NCBI RefSeq assembly: GCF_049243985.1
Contig: NC_135374.1
Span: forward strand, 50,341,934-50,405,933
Source of the DNA: Paroedura picta
Lineage: Eukaryota; Chordata; Lepidosauria; Squamata; Gekkonidae
Reading direction: 5' to 3'
DNA length: 64,000 nucleotides
Positions 12,001 through 20,150 of the stretch are shown here, piece after piece; the stretch's first letter is position 1, and each line of letters starts with the position of its first letter. The notes beneath the pieces were generated by a model that was not told the DNA's origin, made no database searches, and saw only the letters and a program-made list of their open reading frames with translations. The position numbers were made by a program, and so were the translations under genes.

Positions 12001-14850
12001 AGCTTGAATGATATCTAGAGAAAGCCTGTTAGAAGACAGGCCGAAAAGAATCAATAACAATGCACCATTAGTGGGCACATACAGCTCTCAACTCAAAATT
12101 GCTCAGTACATCATCAATGACTTACAACATCTTCTGAATAATAACAGTACTCTTTCACAAGTTCTGGGGGTCAAATCTTTTTTGCACACAGACAGCCCCC
12201 TCAATCTTAAACAACTCCTCACCCACAATAATACAACATCTAACTTAAACATGGACATGGGTATTGTCATGAACCCCAATTCATGCCAACTAAGTTTTGC
12301 TTTCTCACAAACCTTTTGGTCTCTCACCAGCTGGCCCAAGCCAAGGCCATAAAATAATAAATCTGTCCACTAGCTTCTAGTCTCCCTTCCATTTCCCAGT
12401 GGCAGTGGTTCTGTTTCTGATGTATCAATCTCACTATAAGTGTCCTTGCGGAGACAACTCAAGTCTCAACAATGTGCCAACTGCCTAGATAAGATTCCGG
12501 GCCATCTGGTCGCCTGGGAATCAACTCACCTTTGCTACCCTCTTGCTCTCTCGCCAAAATTCCTATGTGCCCCCTCCCTTATGTGATGGGCTCTATATCT
12601 GCCCCGGTCTTCCTATTGTCCTTTGTTATTATCAAGATCTTTGCTTAAGAAGATCTTGGTTTGCTTTAGTGTTCTGTGGACTCTGTTTAATAAAGCTCTC
12701 TTTGGATTTACAACTGGCTGTTGGATCTCAGATGTGTCTTTATCACGGACTCTGCAGGCTAGGCTCAGCCTGATTCCTGACAGGTATCACAGCTTGCAAC
12801 ATAACCCAAATGCCAACTTTGCTGCCACATACACCCAGACAAAATCAATGGACAACTACACCATCTCAGGCTCATTTACTCGCTCATCTTCTAACATGGT
12901 ATATGCCATTAAATGCCAACAGTGCCCTTCTGTTCTCTACATAGGGCTAACATAATTCTATGCCAAAGGATAAATGGACACAAATCTCACATCTTCAAGA
13001 ATCACATAATTGAGAAATCAGTGGAAGAACATTTCAGCCTCCCAGGGTACTCAATGGGTGACCTCAAAGTAGCTGTTTTATTGTAAAGGAACTTCAGGAA
13101 CAGACTGGAAAGGGAAATAGCTGAATTACAAGTTATTACAACTCAGAATATGCCCTGCCCCCAAATTTAACAGGGATATTGGTTTCTTATCTCACTTCAG
13201 ATGACTTTGCTTGAGCCACCCTGTAACCACTTCCAGGCAGCTGGCTAATGCTTCTGGGGGAGTGTCAGGGCGGCCATCCATCAGAAGGAAGAGCTGGGTG
13301 TCATCGGCATATTGGTGACAACCCAGCCCAAACTTCCGCACCCAGCTGGGCAAGAGGGCGCATAAAGATGTTAAATAGGGTTGGAGAGAGGATTGCCCCT
13401 TGGGGGACTCCGCAAGCCAGTTGGTGGCGGCTTGATGAGCTCTCTCCTAATGCTCCTTATTCTCAGCGTTCCACCATTTATTATTTATTTGTTTAATTTT
13501 TAGGCCACCCCTCTCCGAAATTGTCTCGGGGTGGCTAACATCATTTATTAAGAAGAGTTCATTTACACATCAATCTCCAATTCTGATATACTAATTTGCT
13601 TCACTGTGTTTTCCCTTCAGAATTAAATCCAAACCAATAGTGGCCATCTAAACTAAGCTTGTTGTTCCTGCTTAGTCCTTGCATCTGTTAAATATTTTCA
13701 TTATGCTGCAAGCTCACCTATATGGTGAGCTGGTAACTTCCATTTCTATGTGTCTGAAGATGTGTGCGTGCACAGAAGAGCTTATAACTTGAACAAAACT
13801 TTGTTAGTCTTAAAGGTACTACTGGCTGTGAATTTTGTTCTGTTGCTTCAGGTAAACATAGGTAACCCCCTGAATGCTCTTCATAACACCGTTAAAGGGA
13901 AGTGAAAGTCTCCCTTTTCTCAGGCCAGAATCACAACACTTTAACTTTAGAGTAAGGCAAGGTTCCCTTCAGATATGAGTTTGAATCACACTCGAAGACA
14001 GGTTTTTTTTAATAGTATGGTGTGCTTCATGCAGACAATGTTATTTTCACTTGACTCTTTTCCCTTCCTTTCCCTGATAAAACTGTTCCTGTTGACTCAA
14101 AGAGAGTACCTTGAGGCAGAAAAAACATACAGTATAGCCAGCAGTTACAGGCAACAAAAATACATTTGGATACATACAACTTTCACAGATTAGTCTGATG
14201 TGGCTAATTTAAATGAATAAAATAAAATAAACTCTGTAAATATCAGTTAAAAGTCATGTCCCTCCCTCCTCCCACGGTTAGTTCTATAAGTCTGAGATGA
14301 TCTTTTTACAGACACATTTTTGGTCTGGCTGAATGGCTTATCTGAAAACTAAATTATTAATATTAATAATGCATTTATAAAATATTTGAACTTAAATCAT
14401 ATGCACATCTTTTGCAGACTAGCAGTACAGTTGCACTTTTTAAGTCCACTCCAGTCAGTAAGACTATACTGTAAGTTTCATTAAACAAAAGTGGACTTCC
14501 TTGAGAGTAAACATGCTTAAGAACAGTGTATTTGATTTTAAAGTCTTTTCTAACCACACACACACACAACTCAATAATGAGCTTAAATTGTTTTATGCCC
14601 CTACAGTACAAAGCTAATTGAATGACAGATCTTTGTACAGACTTTGGAAGATAAAGTATCTCTATTTAGCTAAAGAGGAGCCTTTGTATTATTTTGGAAG
14701 AGTCACAACCAGTAACTACGAGTACAACTCATGAAGTATAAACGAACCCACTTCCTTGTACTAAAAAGCCAGAAATAACTTTTAAATAGCTACGTTACCT
14801 GCTCTTACACAGCATGCCAAGAAACAGGTGAAGAAACATATTCCCAACAT
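2915..14850 (-). CDS. LIPI: Lipase member I (LIPI), 5' four coding exons, partial
   Basis: Exons on the minus strand: 14850-14799, 9626-9250, 4164-4056, 3016-2915. Joined they keep phase (0, 1, 0, 1) and give 213 residues of an expected 460-480; the rest lies left of the window. Residues 1-17 ([17 protein letters not shown]) form a signal peptide. The lipase fold follows, with [26 protein letters not shown], the nucleophile elbow GVSLG (Ser158) and the acid block GLDPAGP (Asp182); the catalytic His and lid would lie in later exons. Family knowledge: LIPH and LIPI are secreted, membrane-associated phosphatidic-acid-selective phospholipases A1 that make lysophosphatidic acid. The body also resembles LIPH strongly; LIPI is chosen because RBM11 and ABCC13 follow, as in human 21q11.2, and because [10 protein letters not shown] resembles LIPI. 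It is divergent to RBM11, about 5 kb apart. Confidence 0.9.
3515..3600 (-). repeat. L2-type LINE 3' tail fragment
   Basis: attatttattaattaaatgt followed by atagaccgccattcttgg is the reverse complement of the usual L2 tail (gccgcc motif plus A-rich simple end). Short fragment in LIPI intron 3. Confidence 0.5.
4056..4164 (-). CDS. LIPI: LIPI coding exon 3 (catalytic serine)
   Basis: 109 nt between acceptor gctggcag|gaaaat and donor aacag|gtaaga. Encodes [20 protein letters not shown] and on to [12 protein letters not shown] holds the nucleophile Ser158. Confidence 0.93.
4715..4775 (+). repeat. L2-type LINE 3' tail fragment
   Basis: gaactgccctgagccttagc followed by agggcagtatacaaatgc and aataaataaata is the standard L2 tail. 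It lies in LIPI intron 2. Confidence 0.6.
5095..5475 (+). repeat. Tandemly joined MIR/CORE-like SINE tails
   Basis: Three successive copies of the SINE 3' half: each has cctgctgggt, a catccctcacaggg-like motif and a cttagag- or ctttgagactcc-like motif, and the last ends in ccagctcttcttcttc. Either nested insertions or internal duplication of one SINE. Confidence 0.55.
6007..6043 (+). mobile_element. Helitron-like 3' terminus (hairpin plus CTAG)
   Basis: A 10-bp stem (6008-6017 with 6023-6032, one G-T pair) is followed by ctttaatt and CTAG at 6040-6043, then T. The motif gctagcgcc just upstream is shared with the terminus of the element at 34026-34824. The upstream body is C/T-rich (5790-6000, including a run of 14 C at about 5848); its 5' end was not found. 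Confidence 0.6.
6390..6515 (-). repeat. tRNA-derived SINE fragment
   Basis: ggaccttctgcatggaaatt followed by accaatgaaccac is the reverse complement of a tRNA-like head (gtggctcagtggtagagc type). The same family is seen at 33692-33935 and 51490-51710. Confidence 0.5.
6555..6655 (-). mobile_element. Penelope-like element terminal segment, inverted
   Basis: gtccaatagcacctttaaga, ccaacaaagatttattcaag and gcatgagctttcgagtgc form the reverse complement of the 3' end shared by the copies at 13550-13855 and 30960-31020. It lies head-to-head with the plus-strand body at 6670. Confidence 0.65.
6670..7370 (+). mobile_element. Penelope-like element, GIY-YIG endonuclease region
   Basis: 6834-7136 encodes [20 protein letters not shown] and [12 protein letters not shown], the GIY-YIG nuclease core of Penelope-like retroelements; just upstream lies the linker with paired cysteines. 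The reverse transcriptase is missing. The 3' part is split by a CR1 copy starting about 7386, and a Penelope-type end reappears at about 8757-8875. Confidence 0.75.
7386..8535 (+). mobile_element. CR1-type LINE, reverse transcriptase and 3' end
   Basis: The first frame (7386-7907) encodes [27 protein letters not shown] and FADDSKL, the RT palm motifs of CR1. Downstream pieces follow the CR1 C-terminus ([20 protein letters not shown] and [13 protein letters not shown]). The end has the CR1 signature attctatgattctatga. 5'-truncated and disrupted: the frame is lost near 7907, and 'gtggatctgtcctgggg' is locally duplicated near 7632. Confidence 0.85.
8555..8700. mobile_element. hAT MITE 3' fragment
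   Basis: Ends in ggttggggaccgct, the same terminus as the full hAT MITE at 11025-11390 (ggttggggaccactg). The interior is CpG-rich with acgcatgcgc-like palindromes. It sits between two CR1 3' ends (to 8535 and about 8700-8756). Confidence 0.5.
8757..8875 (+). mobile_element. Penelope-like element 3' end
   Basis: Terminal sequence ttacttcagactaacacggc followed by tacccacatgaatc matches the end of the family (complement of gtgggtagctgtgttggtct at 18615). Probably the end of the element begun at 6670. Confidence 0.55.
9250..9626 (-). CDS. LIPI: LIPI coding exon 2 (lipase N-terminal region)
   Basis: 377 nt between acceptor tttttcag|acacag and donor gttg|gtaagg. Encodes the stretch from DTEKKCPEF through [12 protein letters not shown] and [12 protein letters not shown] to LIDEML. 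No internal stop. Confidence 0.92.
9830..10486 (+). mobile_element. C-rich, CpG-rich unit ending in a Helitron-like 3' terminus
   Basis: An isolated 650-bp C-rich block with many CpG and gcatgcg motifs in the otherwise AT-rich LIPI intron 1. Its right end has a hairpin (acccattt with aaatgggc, about 10457-10475), ctttgttt and CTAG at 10483-10486 followed by T, as a Helitron would. The 5' end (TC after A) was not located. Not a recognisable gene: the many open frames on both strands follow from the base composition. Confidence 0.45.
10495..10765 (-). mobile_element. Penelope-like element 3' untranslated segment, inverted
   Basis: agaggatgagcagcaaatta, tggttatcatttgtttgga and tttatttccggggg correspond to agagggtgagcaacaaatca and later blocks at 18740-18860. 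It faces the plus-strand RT fragment that starts at about 10770. Confidence 0.6.
10770..11016 (+). mobile_element. Penelope-like element, end of reverse transcriptase domain
   Basis: Encodes [20 protein letters not shown] and on to a [10 protein letters not shown]-like block, the region after the Penelope RT catalytic core (typical 'IHFLDTTV' block). Interrupted at 11017 by a hAT MITE. Confidence 0.7.
11025..11390. mobile_element. Non-autonomous hAT element (MITE) with 8-bp TSD
   Basis: 366 bp with 15-bp perfect terminal inverted repeats cagtggtccccaacc ... ggttggggaccactg. An exact 8-bp duplication gtctagag flanks it (11017-11024 and 11391-11398), diagnostic of hAT. The interior is GC-rich and codes for nothing recognisable. 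It is inserted in a Penelope-like element. Confidence 0.93.
11391..11523 (+). mobile_element. Penelope-like element, continuation after the hAT insert
   Basis: Encodes [17 protein letters not shown] and SDEIMK, the post-RT region of Penelope elements, in the orientation of 10770-11016. It is cut at about 11523 by an L2 fragment. Confidence 0.55.
11524..12007 (-). repeat. L2-type LINE 3' fragment inserted in Penelope
   Basis: The left end tttatttttatagcccatcc is the complement of an L2 tail; the minus strand reads [20 protein letters not shown] and AYKTELFH, the L2 ORF2 C-terminal region also seen at 399-785 and 25640-25986. Confidence 0.65.
12008..12264 (+). mobile_element. Penelope-like element, linker before endonuclease
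   Basis: Encodes [20 protein letters not shown] and on to a PLNLKQLL block, matching the Penelope linker ('..VTYNPQL..II..L' then 'P.NL...L'). Interrupted at 12265 by a solo LTR. Confidence 0.65.
12265..12782 (+). mobile_element. Solo LTR of an LTR retroelement (fossil)
   Basis: 518 bp starting TGTCATGAAC and ending ATTCCTGACA (TG...CA with short inverted ends), flanked by the exact 5-bp repeat ggtat (12260-12264 and 12783-12787). An AATAAA at 12689-12694 sets the orientation. No internal gag, pol or env sequence lies beside it, so only a single LTR remains, as after LTR-LTR recombination. ERV-like by size and structure; subfamily not assigned. It is younger than the Penelope copy it interrupts. 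Confidence 0.82.
12788..13200 (+). mobile_element. Penelope-like element, endonuclease region
   Basis: tcatcttctaacatggtata followed by tgccattaaatgccaacagt and gtgcccttctgttctctac is the cysteine-pair linker and start of GIY-YIG, near-identical to 6822-6870. Further on, ggtgacctcaaagtagctg matches 18:ff copies. Degraded. Confidence 0.7.
13203..13550 (-). repeat. L2-type LINE RT fragment and a second L2 tail
   Basis: On the minus strand 13203-13465 reads [24 protein letters not shown] and ADDTQL-like blocks of the L2 RT. 13478-13550 is a separate L2 tail (the complement of ccgagacaatttcggagagg plus aataaata). Confidence 0.65.
13550..13855 (+). mobile_element. Penelope-like element 3' end
   Basis: tcaatctccaattctgatat, gcttgttgttcctgcttagt, gcaagctcacctatatgg and aaactttgttagtcttaaag match, in opposite orientation, the blocks at 18610-18910. 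Completes the split Penelope copy started at 10770. Confidence 0.65.
14395..14525. repeat. Dispersed reptile repeat ('aagtccactccag ... agtaaacatgctta' type)
   Basis: aagtccactccagtcagtaa and cttgagagtaaacatgctta belong to a short dispersed family also seen, degraded, at about 8998-9085, 22690-22775, 23640-23715 and 46275-46420. Class not determined. Confidence 0.4.
14799..14850 (-). CDS. LIPI: LIPI coding exon 1 (signal peptide)
   Basis: ATG at 14850-14848; 52 nt encoding [17 protein letters not shown] plus one base, ending at gcag|gtaacg. Start chosen because the peptide is a good hydrophobic signal and joins in phase to exon 2 to give ...[12 protein letters not shown], matching the N-termini of LIPH and LIPI. 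Confidence 0.82.
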
Positions 14851-15384
14851 TGAGAAGCTTTGAAAAGCAGAACGGAACATCTGAGGGAATGTTTCGATTT
14901 CCTTGTAACATGCTGAACTTTTGCTTCAGTAGGTTGAACGTCACTGATAAAATAGGTGTGGTAAAGAGAAGGAAGTTACTTGGCACAGTGAAACACAACC
15001 TTTTGCAACCTGTGACTCCTCCTTTCCTACTTATACTTCTTTGGGGCTTGTCAAATCTTATTTAAGATCGGTTGTAAAACGTCTTGTTTCTGACCTGTTC
15101 AGTTGCGTGGCAGTATGTCATACAGGCAAGGCCAGTTTTCTGTTATAGAGAAAGAAATGTCAACTGTTTTGCCCCTTCTGTTAGGAAAGTGGGGAGGGAG
15201 GTTTGCTGAATGTCTAAATGCCCTGAAGTAGAAGGTTCTGCAATGGGAAAAGAACAAATATTGATACCAACTATTTCTTTGAAACAAAGAAGAGGGGGAA
15301 ATCTTAGTTATTTGTATCCTGATGTACATTCTTTAGAAGCGTTTTGGTCAAGTTAAATACTTCTAAAATAAGTTTAAATGTGTT

Positions 15385-15445
15385 TTAACTATTTATGTTG
15401 TAAACCGCCCTGAGACCTATTGGGAGAAGGGCGGTCTAAAAATTA

Positions 15446-15495
<50 letters not shown>
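15385..15495 (+). repeat. L2-type LINE tail with (TAA)n microsatellite
   Basis: tgtaaaccgccctgagacct followed by gggagaagggcggtct is the L2 tail; it runs into about 16 TAA units (15448-15495). Lies between LIPI and RBM11. Confidence 0.75.
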
Positions 15496-15498
<3 letters not shown>

Positions 15499-16019
15499 CA
15501 TTATTCTAGTTCATTAACTGCCTTGCTGAAAAGCAGGGATGATGATTAACCTTACTACTTCTTAGGTATTCTTGTTTGGATATATTTTATTTCAGGTTTT
15601 GCTAATGTACGTCTCCTAAAATGTATATATAAGGCTTAATACCTATTTTTAAAGTAAGGCCTACTCAATTGTCTAAGAGAAAGCAGGTCAGAGGACAGGT
15701 TCTGAGCCTTTTCACCATACATATATTTATAAGATTACAGCAAATCAGAGCAGCTAGTATGATTTTTCAGAATCTATGTATTGTACCAAGCCATTAGCAG
15801 AAGGGAGTCATTAATTCAACTCTAGACATACAATATTGACTGGCCTGCACTAGGGCAACTGATTTATCATTAGCTCACAGAAACAACCTGCCCGGATTTT
15901 CAGTTGCATGTGAAGGCAAACAACCTACCTGGATTTTCAGATGCAAATACAGGCAAATATTTACTGATAACAGTAATCTATTTATTTGTACTGAACTGGA
16001 AATGTGTGTCTTTTGTCTC

Positions 16020-16115
16020 TCAGCATGTTAATTTTAACCCACTTTGAATACCACCCCGAGCTATATTGGGAAGACGGTATAAAAATTAAATTAATAATGA
16101 TAATTATGACAATAA
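16020..16115 (+). repeat. L2-type LINE 3' tail
   Basis: ccactttgaataccaccccg, then agctatattgggaagacggt and aaaaattaaattaataatg. Old copy in the LIPI-RBM11 interval. Confidence 0.5.
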
Positions 16116-16511
16116 TGTTAAAACTATACAACGTATTTTGCATTATGAAGTTGCACGCTATGCTGCTCTTTCCACTTCCCTCCCCCTGAGGCAACATTTT
16201 CCTTCAGTTTTTCTTTCCCTTTACTGACTGAGCCACCCTGGTAATGTGTTTTCTTCTTTGCTGAAGAACTCTGGCTGTCCCACCCAGTCACAGTATAATA
16301 TTTTGGCTAGTGGCTCAGCCCAGGAACCTGAGCAAAGGACTAGGAGCACGCTTTAACTTAAACAACTCAAATGGCACTCTAGGCATTTTGAAACTCAAAA
16401 ATAATATTTTATTTAACATAGAAGGAAAATGTCAGGTGAAATCCGGGGTTGGAAATTTTTTAGGTAAAACCACTACATGCAGAGACATTAGTTCTTGTGT
16501 TTCAGGCTAAT

Positions 16512-16600
16512 GAGAGAATCATAGAATCACAGAGTTGGAAGGGGCCATATAGGCCATCTAGTCCAACCCCCTGCTCAATGCAGGATCAGCCCTAAGCATC
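16512..16600 (-). repeat. CR1-type LINE 3' end
   Basis: gagaatcatagaatcacag, then gttggaaggggccatatag and atctagtccaaccccctg is the reverse complement of a CR1 3' end. Confidence 0.8.
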
Positions 16601-16734
16601 CTAAAGCTTCTTAAGCTTTTCACAATGACTTAAATCTTTATGTTGAGAGGCTTTTGCTCCAGCGTTTCCCGCAAACATTTCATTACACTTTATTTGAATA
16701 TTCCCTGACTCTTGGTTTCCAGGAGAACTGGTTT

Positions 16735-16860
16735 TTATGCCCTGCTTTTTACTGCCTAAAAGAGTCTCAAAGCAGCTTACAATCGCCTTCCCTTCTTCTC
16801 CCCACAAGACACCCTGTGAAGTAGGTGAGGCTGAGAAAGCTCTGACCACAGATCTTTCCA
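16735..16860 (-). repeat. MIR/CORE-like SINE 3' half
   Basis: gagtctcaaagcagcttaca, then tcgccttcccttcttctcc and gacaccctgtgaagtaggtg is the complement of the SINE core and tail. Confidence 0.65.
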
Positions 16861-17009
16861 CTTTTTCTTTGGCCTGAATGGGAGTCTTTGCCTAACTTCC
16901 CAAAGTTTCTTGCTAACTTTTTTCCAGTACTCCATCTGCTGTTTGTAAAGCACTTCTAAGTTTTTAAAAAGCAGTCTGTCACACCTGCTTTGGGTTGGGA
17001 AATCGTTAG

Positions 17010-17200
17010 AGATTTGGGAGTGAAGCCAGTTTGGGGAGGGAAGGGACCCCAGAAGGGTATAATACCGTAGAGTTCACCTTCCAAAGCAGTTGTTTTCTCC
17101 AGGGCAATTGATCTCTGTAGACTGCAGATCCACTGTAAGTGTGGGAAATCTCCAGCTACCACCTGGAGTTTAGGAACCCTATGCAGGATTATGCAATATA
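17010..17200. repeat. Dispersed MITE-like repeat
   Basis: Contains the family blocks gaagggtataataccgtaga, ttttctccagggcaattgat and acctggagtttaggaaccc. Related copies at 17815-17970, 29985-30190 and 30670-30840. The two ends of the family (ccagctccaggttgg and cacctggaggttggcaa) are imperfect inverted repeats, suggesting a MITE. Confidence 0.5.
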
Positions 17201-17274
17201 GGGAATCTGTTGACTGAAACTTCATTTTATCTCATTAAACTATTGATTTTGCACAAACCTATTTATTCAGCTCA

Positions 17275-17564
17275 AGAGCCTCTTGTGGCGCAGAGTGGTA
17301 AGGTAGCAGACATGCAGTCTGAAAGCTCTGCCCATGAGGCTGGGAGTTTAATCCCAGCAGCCAGCTCAAGGTTGATTCAGCCTTCCATCCTTCCGAGGTT
17401 GGTAAAATGAGTACCCAGCTTGCTGGGGGGTAAACGGTAATGACTGGGGAAGGCACTGGCAAACCACCCTGTATTGATTCTGCCATGAAAACGCTAGAGG
17501 GTGTCACCTCAAGGGTCAGACATGACTTGGTGCTTACACAGGGGATACCTTTACCTTTTTATTC
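17275..17564 (+). repeat. Sauria-type SINE (tRNA head, BovB-like tail)
   Basis: Same family as 1840-2120: agcctcttgtggcgcagagt head, ccttccatccttccgaggtt body, ggggatacctttaccttttt end. A 10-bp direct repeat attcagctca (17265-17274, 17565-17574) flanks it. It carries a short extra segment in the head (gcagacat, about 17307). Confidence 0.88.
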
Positions 17565-17814
17565 ATTCAGCTCACACTGAAAAAACAAAATAGAAGTGCT
17601 TTTTCCTCACAAATAACAGTAAAGCACTTAGAGTAAGTAAACTCTCTACTTTGACAGAGCTTAATAGTCACAAAATATTTTTGAATTATACATTTTAACA
17701 TATTCCTATTGGATGTTTTAGACTAAACTGCTTTGTTTTAGACTAAACTGAATGTATTATTTGAGCTTGAATGGTAGGACTGAGAAATGCTGGATGGGGA
17801 ATTTCTGCATAATT

Positions 17815-17970
17815 TGGGGGTGGAGCCTGAGATTTGAGGAGGGGAGGGATATCAGTAGAGTATAATGTCATGCAGCCCACCCTCCAGAGCAGTTATTTTC
17901 TTCAGGCAAACTGATCTCTGTAGTATGGAGATCATTTATAATTCTGGATCACTGGAAGCTGGCAATCATA
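17815..17970. repeat. Dispersed MITE-like repeat
   Basis: gggggtggagcctgagattt, agagtataatgtcatgcagc and actgatctctgtagtatgga are the blocks of the family described at 17010. Confidence 0.5.
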
Positions 17971-18604
17971 TTGAGTATTTCTGCTGATCTACATGCTCCT
18001 AGAATTCAAATTAACCACAGTACACACACACACACACTTACAATAATTTCAAGTGAGTAACCGTAGCTTGAATGGAGATGGAGTCTACAGAAAATAGTCT
18101 CTTCCTCTCAATCTGTTTCAAAATCCTAGTGAGTGCCCAAGAAGCCATGGCATATATATTGATTATAATGGCTGCTTTATGTGCTTTCCACTGAATTATT
18201 GTGTGTCCATAATAAGAATTCTGAAGGAGACCCATTTTAGGTCAAAACACATTAGGGCTAAAGCTTACTACTGCATAGTGCATACTATGATTTTCTATGG
18301 GCATCAGTTTTTAATTTCTTGATTTTATAAGTTGCACACAATAAATGTTTATATAATTTTATCAGTCATTTTGTACAGACATCCAGCCTACAGAATCCTA
18401 ACCATTTTTCAGTGAGGTTTTTTGTTGTTGTTGTTTTTTTTGTCTTGACCTTTCAAGGTTTCTCCCCTTTGGGGTTCTTGGTTCTAAAGATACAACTGGA
18501 CTCAAACTGTGTTCATACAAATAATGCAATACCAGAATACACCACATGATGGCAGCCACGGCTATGAATCGTTAGACTATATAGCTACAACTAACACATC
18601 ACAA

Positions 18605-19100
18605 CAAAGATTCAAGTGGGTAGCTGTGTTGGTCTGAAGCAGCAGAAGGTTTGCTTTAACACCAACAAAGTTTTAATCAAGGTACGAGCTTTCATCTGCA
18701 CACACATTTCTTCAGATCCATTGAAATGGAAGACATCCATGCTTACAGAGGGTGAGCAACAAATCAGCATAAGCATAATATAAAAACACTTTAACAGCTG
18801 CAAGGACCATCAAATTGGAACAAGCTTTGTTTATAAGGTTACCACTTGCTTAGGTTTAATTCCAGGGGATAGAAAGAAATATATCAAAATTGGGAATAGA
18901 TGGGCAGATGTGTTGGTCTTAATTATGGAATGCTGAGAGTAATTAACTAAGGCCCTGTTGCTCCACTCCATCCTTCTCATCTCAAGCATGGAAGAAATTT
19001 TATAGCATCCTTTTCCTTGTTCTGACATGACTTTCTAGACTGTTCCTGAAGTTCCTTTGCAGCTACTCTGAGGTCACCCACAGAATGTCTTGAAAGGCTG
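18605..19100 (-). mobile_element. Penelope-like element, 3' region
   Basis: From the outer end: gtgggtagctgtgttggtct, acaccaacaaagttttaatc, gtgagcaacaaatcagcata and, at 19015-19100, the complement of the end of the endonuclease region (ggtgacctcagagtagctgc). Only the last quarter of the element is present. Confidence 0.7.
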
Positions 19101-19105
19101 AGGTG

Positions 19106-19350
19106 TTCTCAACCAGGGTTTCATGAAACCCTGGAGTTTCTTGACGACACTGGAAGGGGTTCTCTATTGGGTGGGAGTTAATTTTAAAATTTGTTAAGCA
19201 TTTAGTGTGTTATGATCACATATTGTCATGTCAACTCCCCTCCCCCAAAGGCCAATGATGAACCTGGAGGGGGTGGGAAGGGGAGGGGACCCAGGTGGGC
19301 CCGTACACAGCTAAGCTTCCCAATCATATTCTGCATGAGCACGGCACTTC
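19106..19350. mobile_element. hAT (Charlie-like) MITE fragment
   Basis: Starts gttctcaaccagggtttcat. Interior aggtgggcccgtacacagct and catattctgcatgagcacg match 60570-60625 (aggtgggcatgtacacagct and catattctgcatgattttg), so the two are copies of one non-autonomous family. Confidence 0.55.
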
Positions 19351-19559
19351 GGGGGAAAGAGACAAACCTAGCACGGGTACAAACGCCTACACTTGTGAAG
19401 ATTCCCTCGGAGCATCTGAAGAAGCAGGCCCTAATCTTCGAGCGGTGATTTATGCTTCAGCGGCCACTTCCTGGCCTTTCCATGGCCGTGACCACCCCCG
19501 TTCTGCTGGTGTCAAGGCCAACGGAAACGGTGGGTTTTAACCCCCTAACTAGAAGCTAG

Positions 19560-20150
19560 GCGTGACGTACAGCCCCTCCCTTCGCCACACGCACTCTAAA
19601 AGTCGCATCCGCCGAGACGGAAGGCCCACCCCGGCCCCGGCGAAAGCAGCGAGCGGAGACGGGATCTGTTGCTCCATCCCCAGCGTCAAGGGCAGCTGTC
19701 GGCTACAGTCGTAAAGTGTGCTCGCGCCTCACTACTAACGGAAAAGCCGCGCGTGTTGGCTGCTTTACGGCCGCCCGTTCTCTCCACTTCGCCAGCCGGC
19801 GGTCCCGCCCCTCACCCGGGAGTGCTGGAGCCGCCGCCGCTTTGGTTGCCCCTTGCCTCCCCTCATGGCCGTCCCGACGAAGGCAGGCGAGGCGGACCGG
19901 ACCCTCTTCGTGGGCAACTTGGAGGGGCGCGTGCGAGAGGAGATCCTTTACGAGCTTTTCCTGCAGGTGCCGGGAGGGCGGGGCCTGGGGGCGGGGCTGC
20001 AGGGCGGCGGCAATGCTGCCTGGAAGGGCGTCCCTGCTGCAGAGGGCGGCGGGGCCCGGGAAAGGGGCGCGGCCAGGGACGGAGGGAGAGGGAGCGCGAC
20101 GCCTGACAGCAGCCGCCTCTTTTGCTTGTCTGGGACGTGTCAAGTGTAAG
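19560..20150 (+). promoter_or_regulatory. CpG-rich promoter of RBM11
   Basis: A CpG-dense block starting about 300 bp before the RBM11 ATG and running through exon 1 into intron 1. It holds a CRE-like tgacgtac (about 19562), GC boxes (cccgcccctc about 19805) and no TATA box nearby. The transcription start cannot be placed from sequence alone. Confidence 0.65.
19865..19966 (+). CDS. RBM11: RBM11 coding exon 1 (RNP2)
   Basis: 102 nt, ATG to ctgcag|gtgccg. Encodes MAVPTKAGEADRTLFVGNLE and on to YELFLQ. Ends on a codon boundary. Confidence 0.92.

Noticed and set aside
2915-14850. Naming the lipase LIPH
   Set aside because: Sequence similarity to LIPH is high, but neighbours RBM11 and ABCC13 and the [10 protein letters not shown] segment favour LIPI; a phylogeny would settle it.
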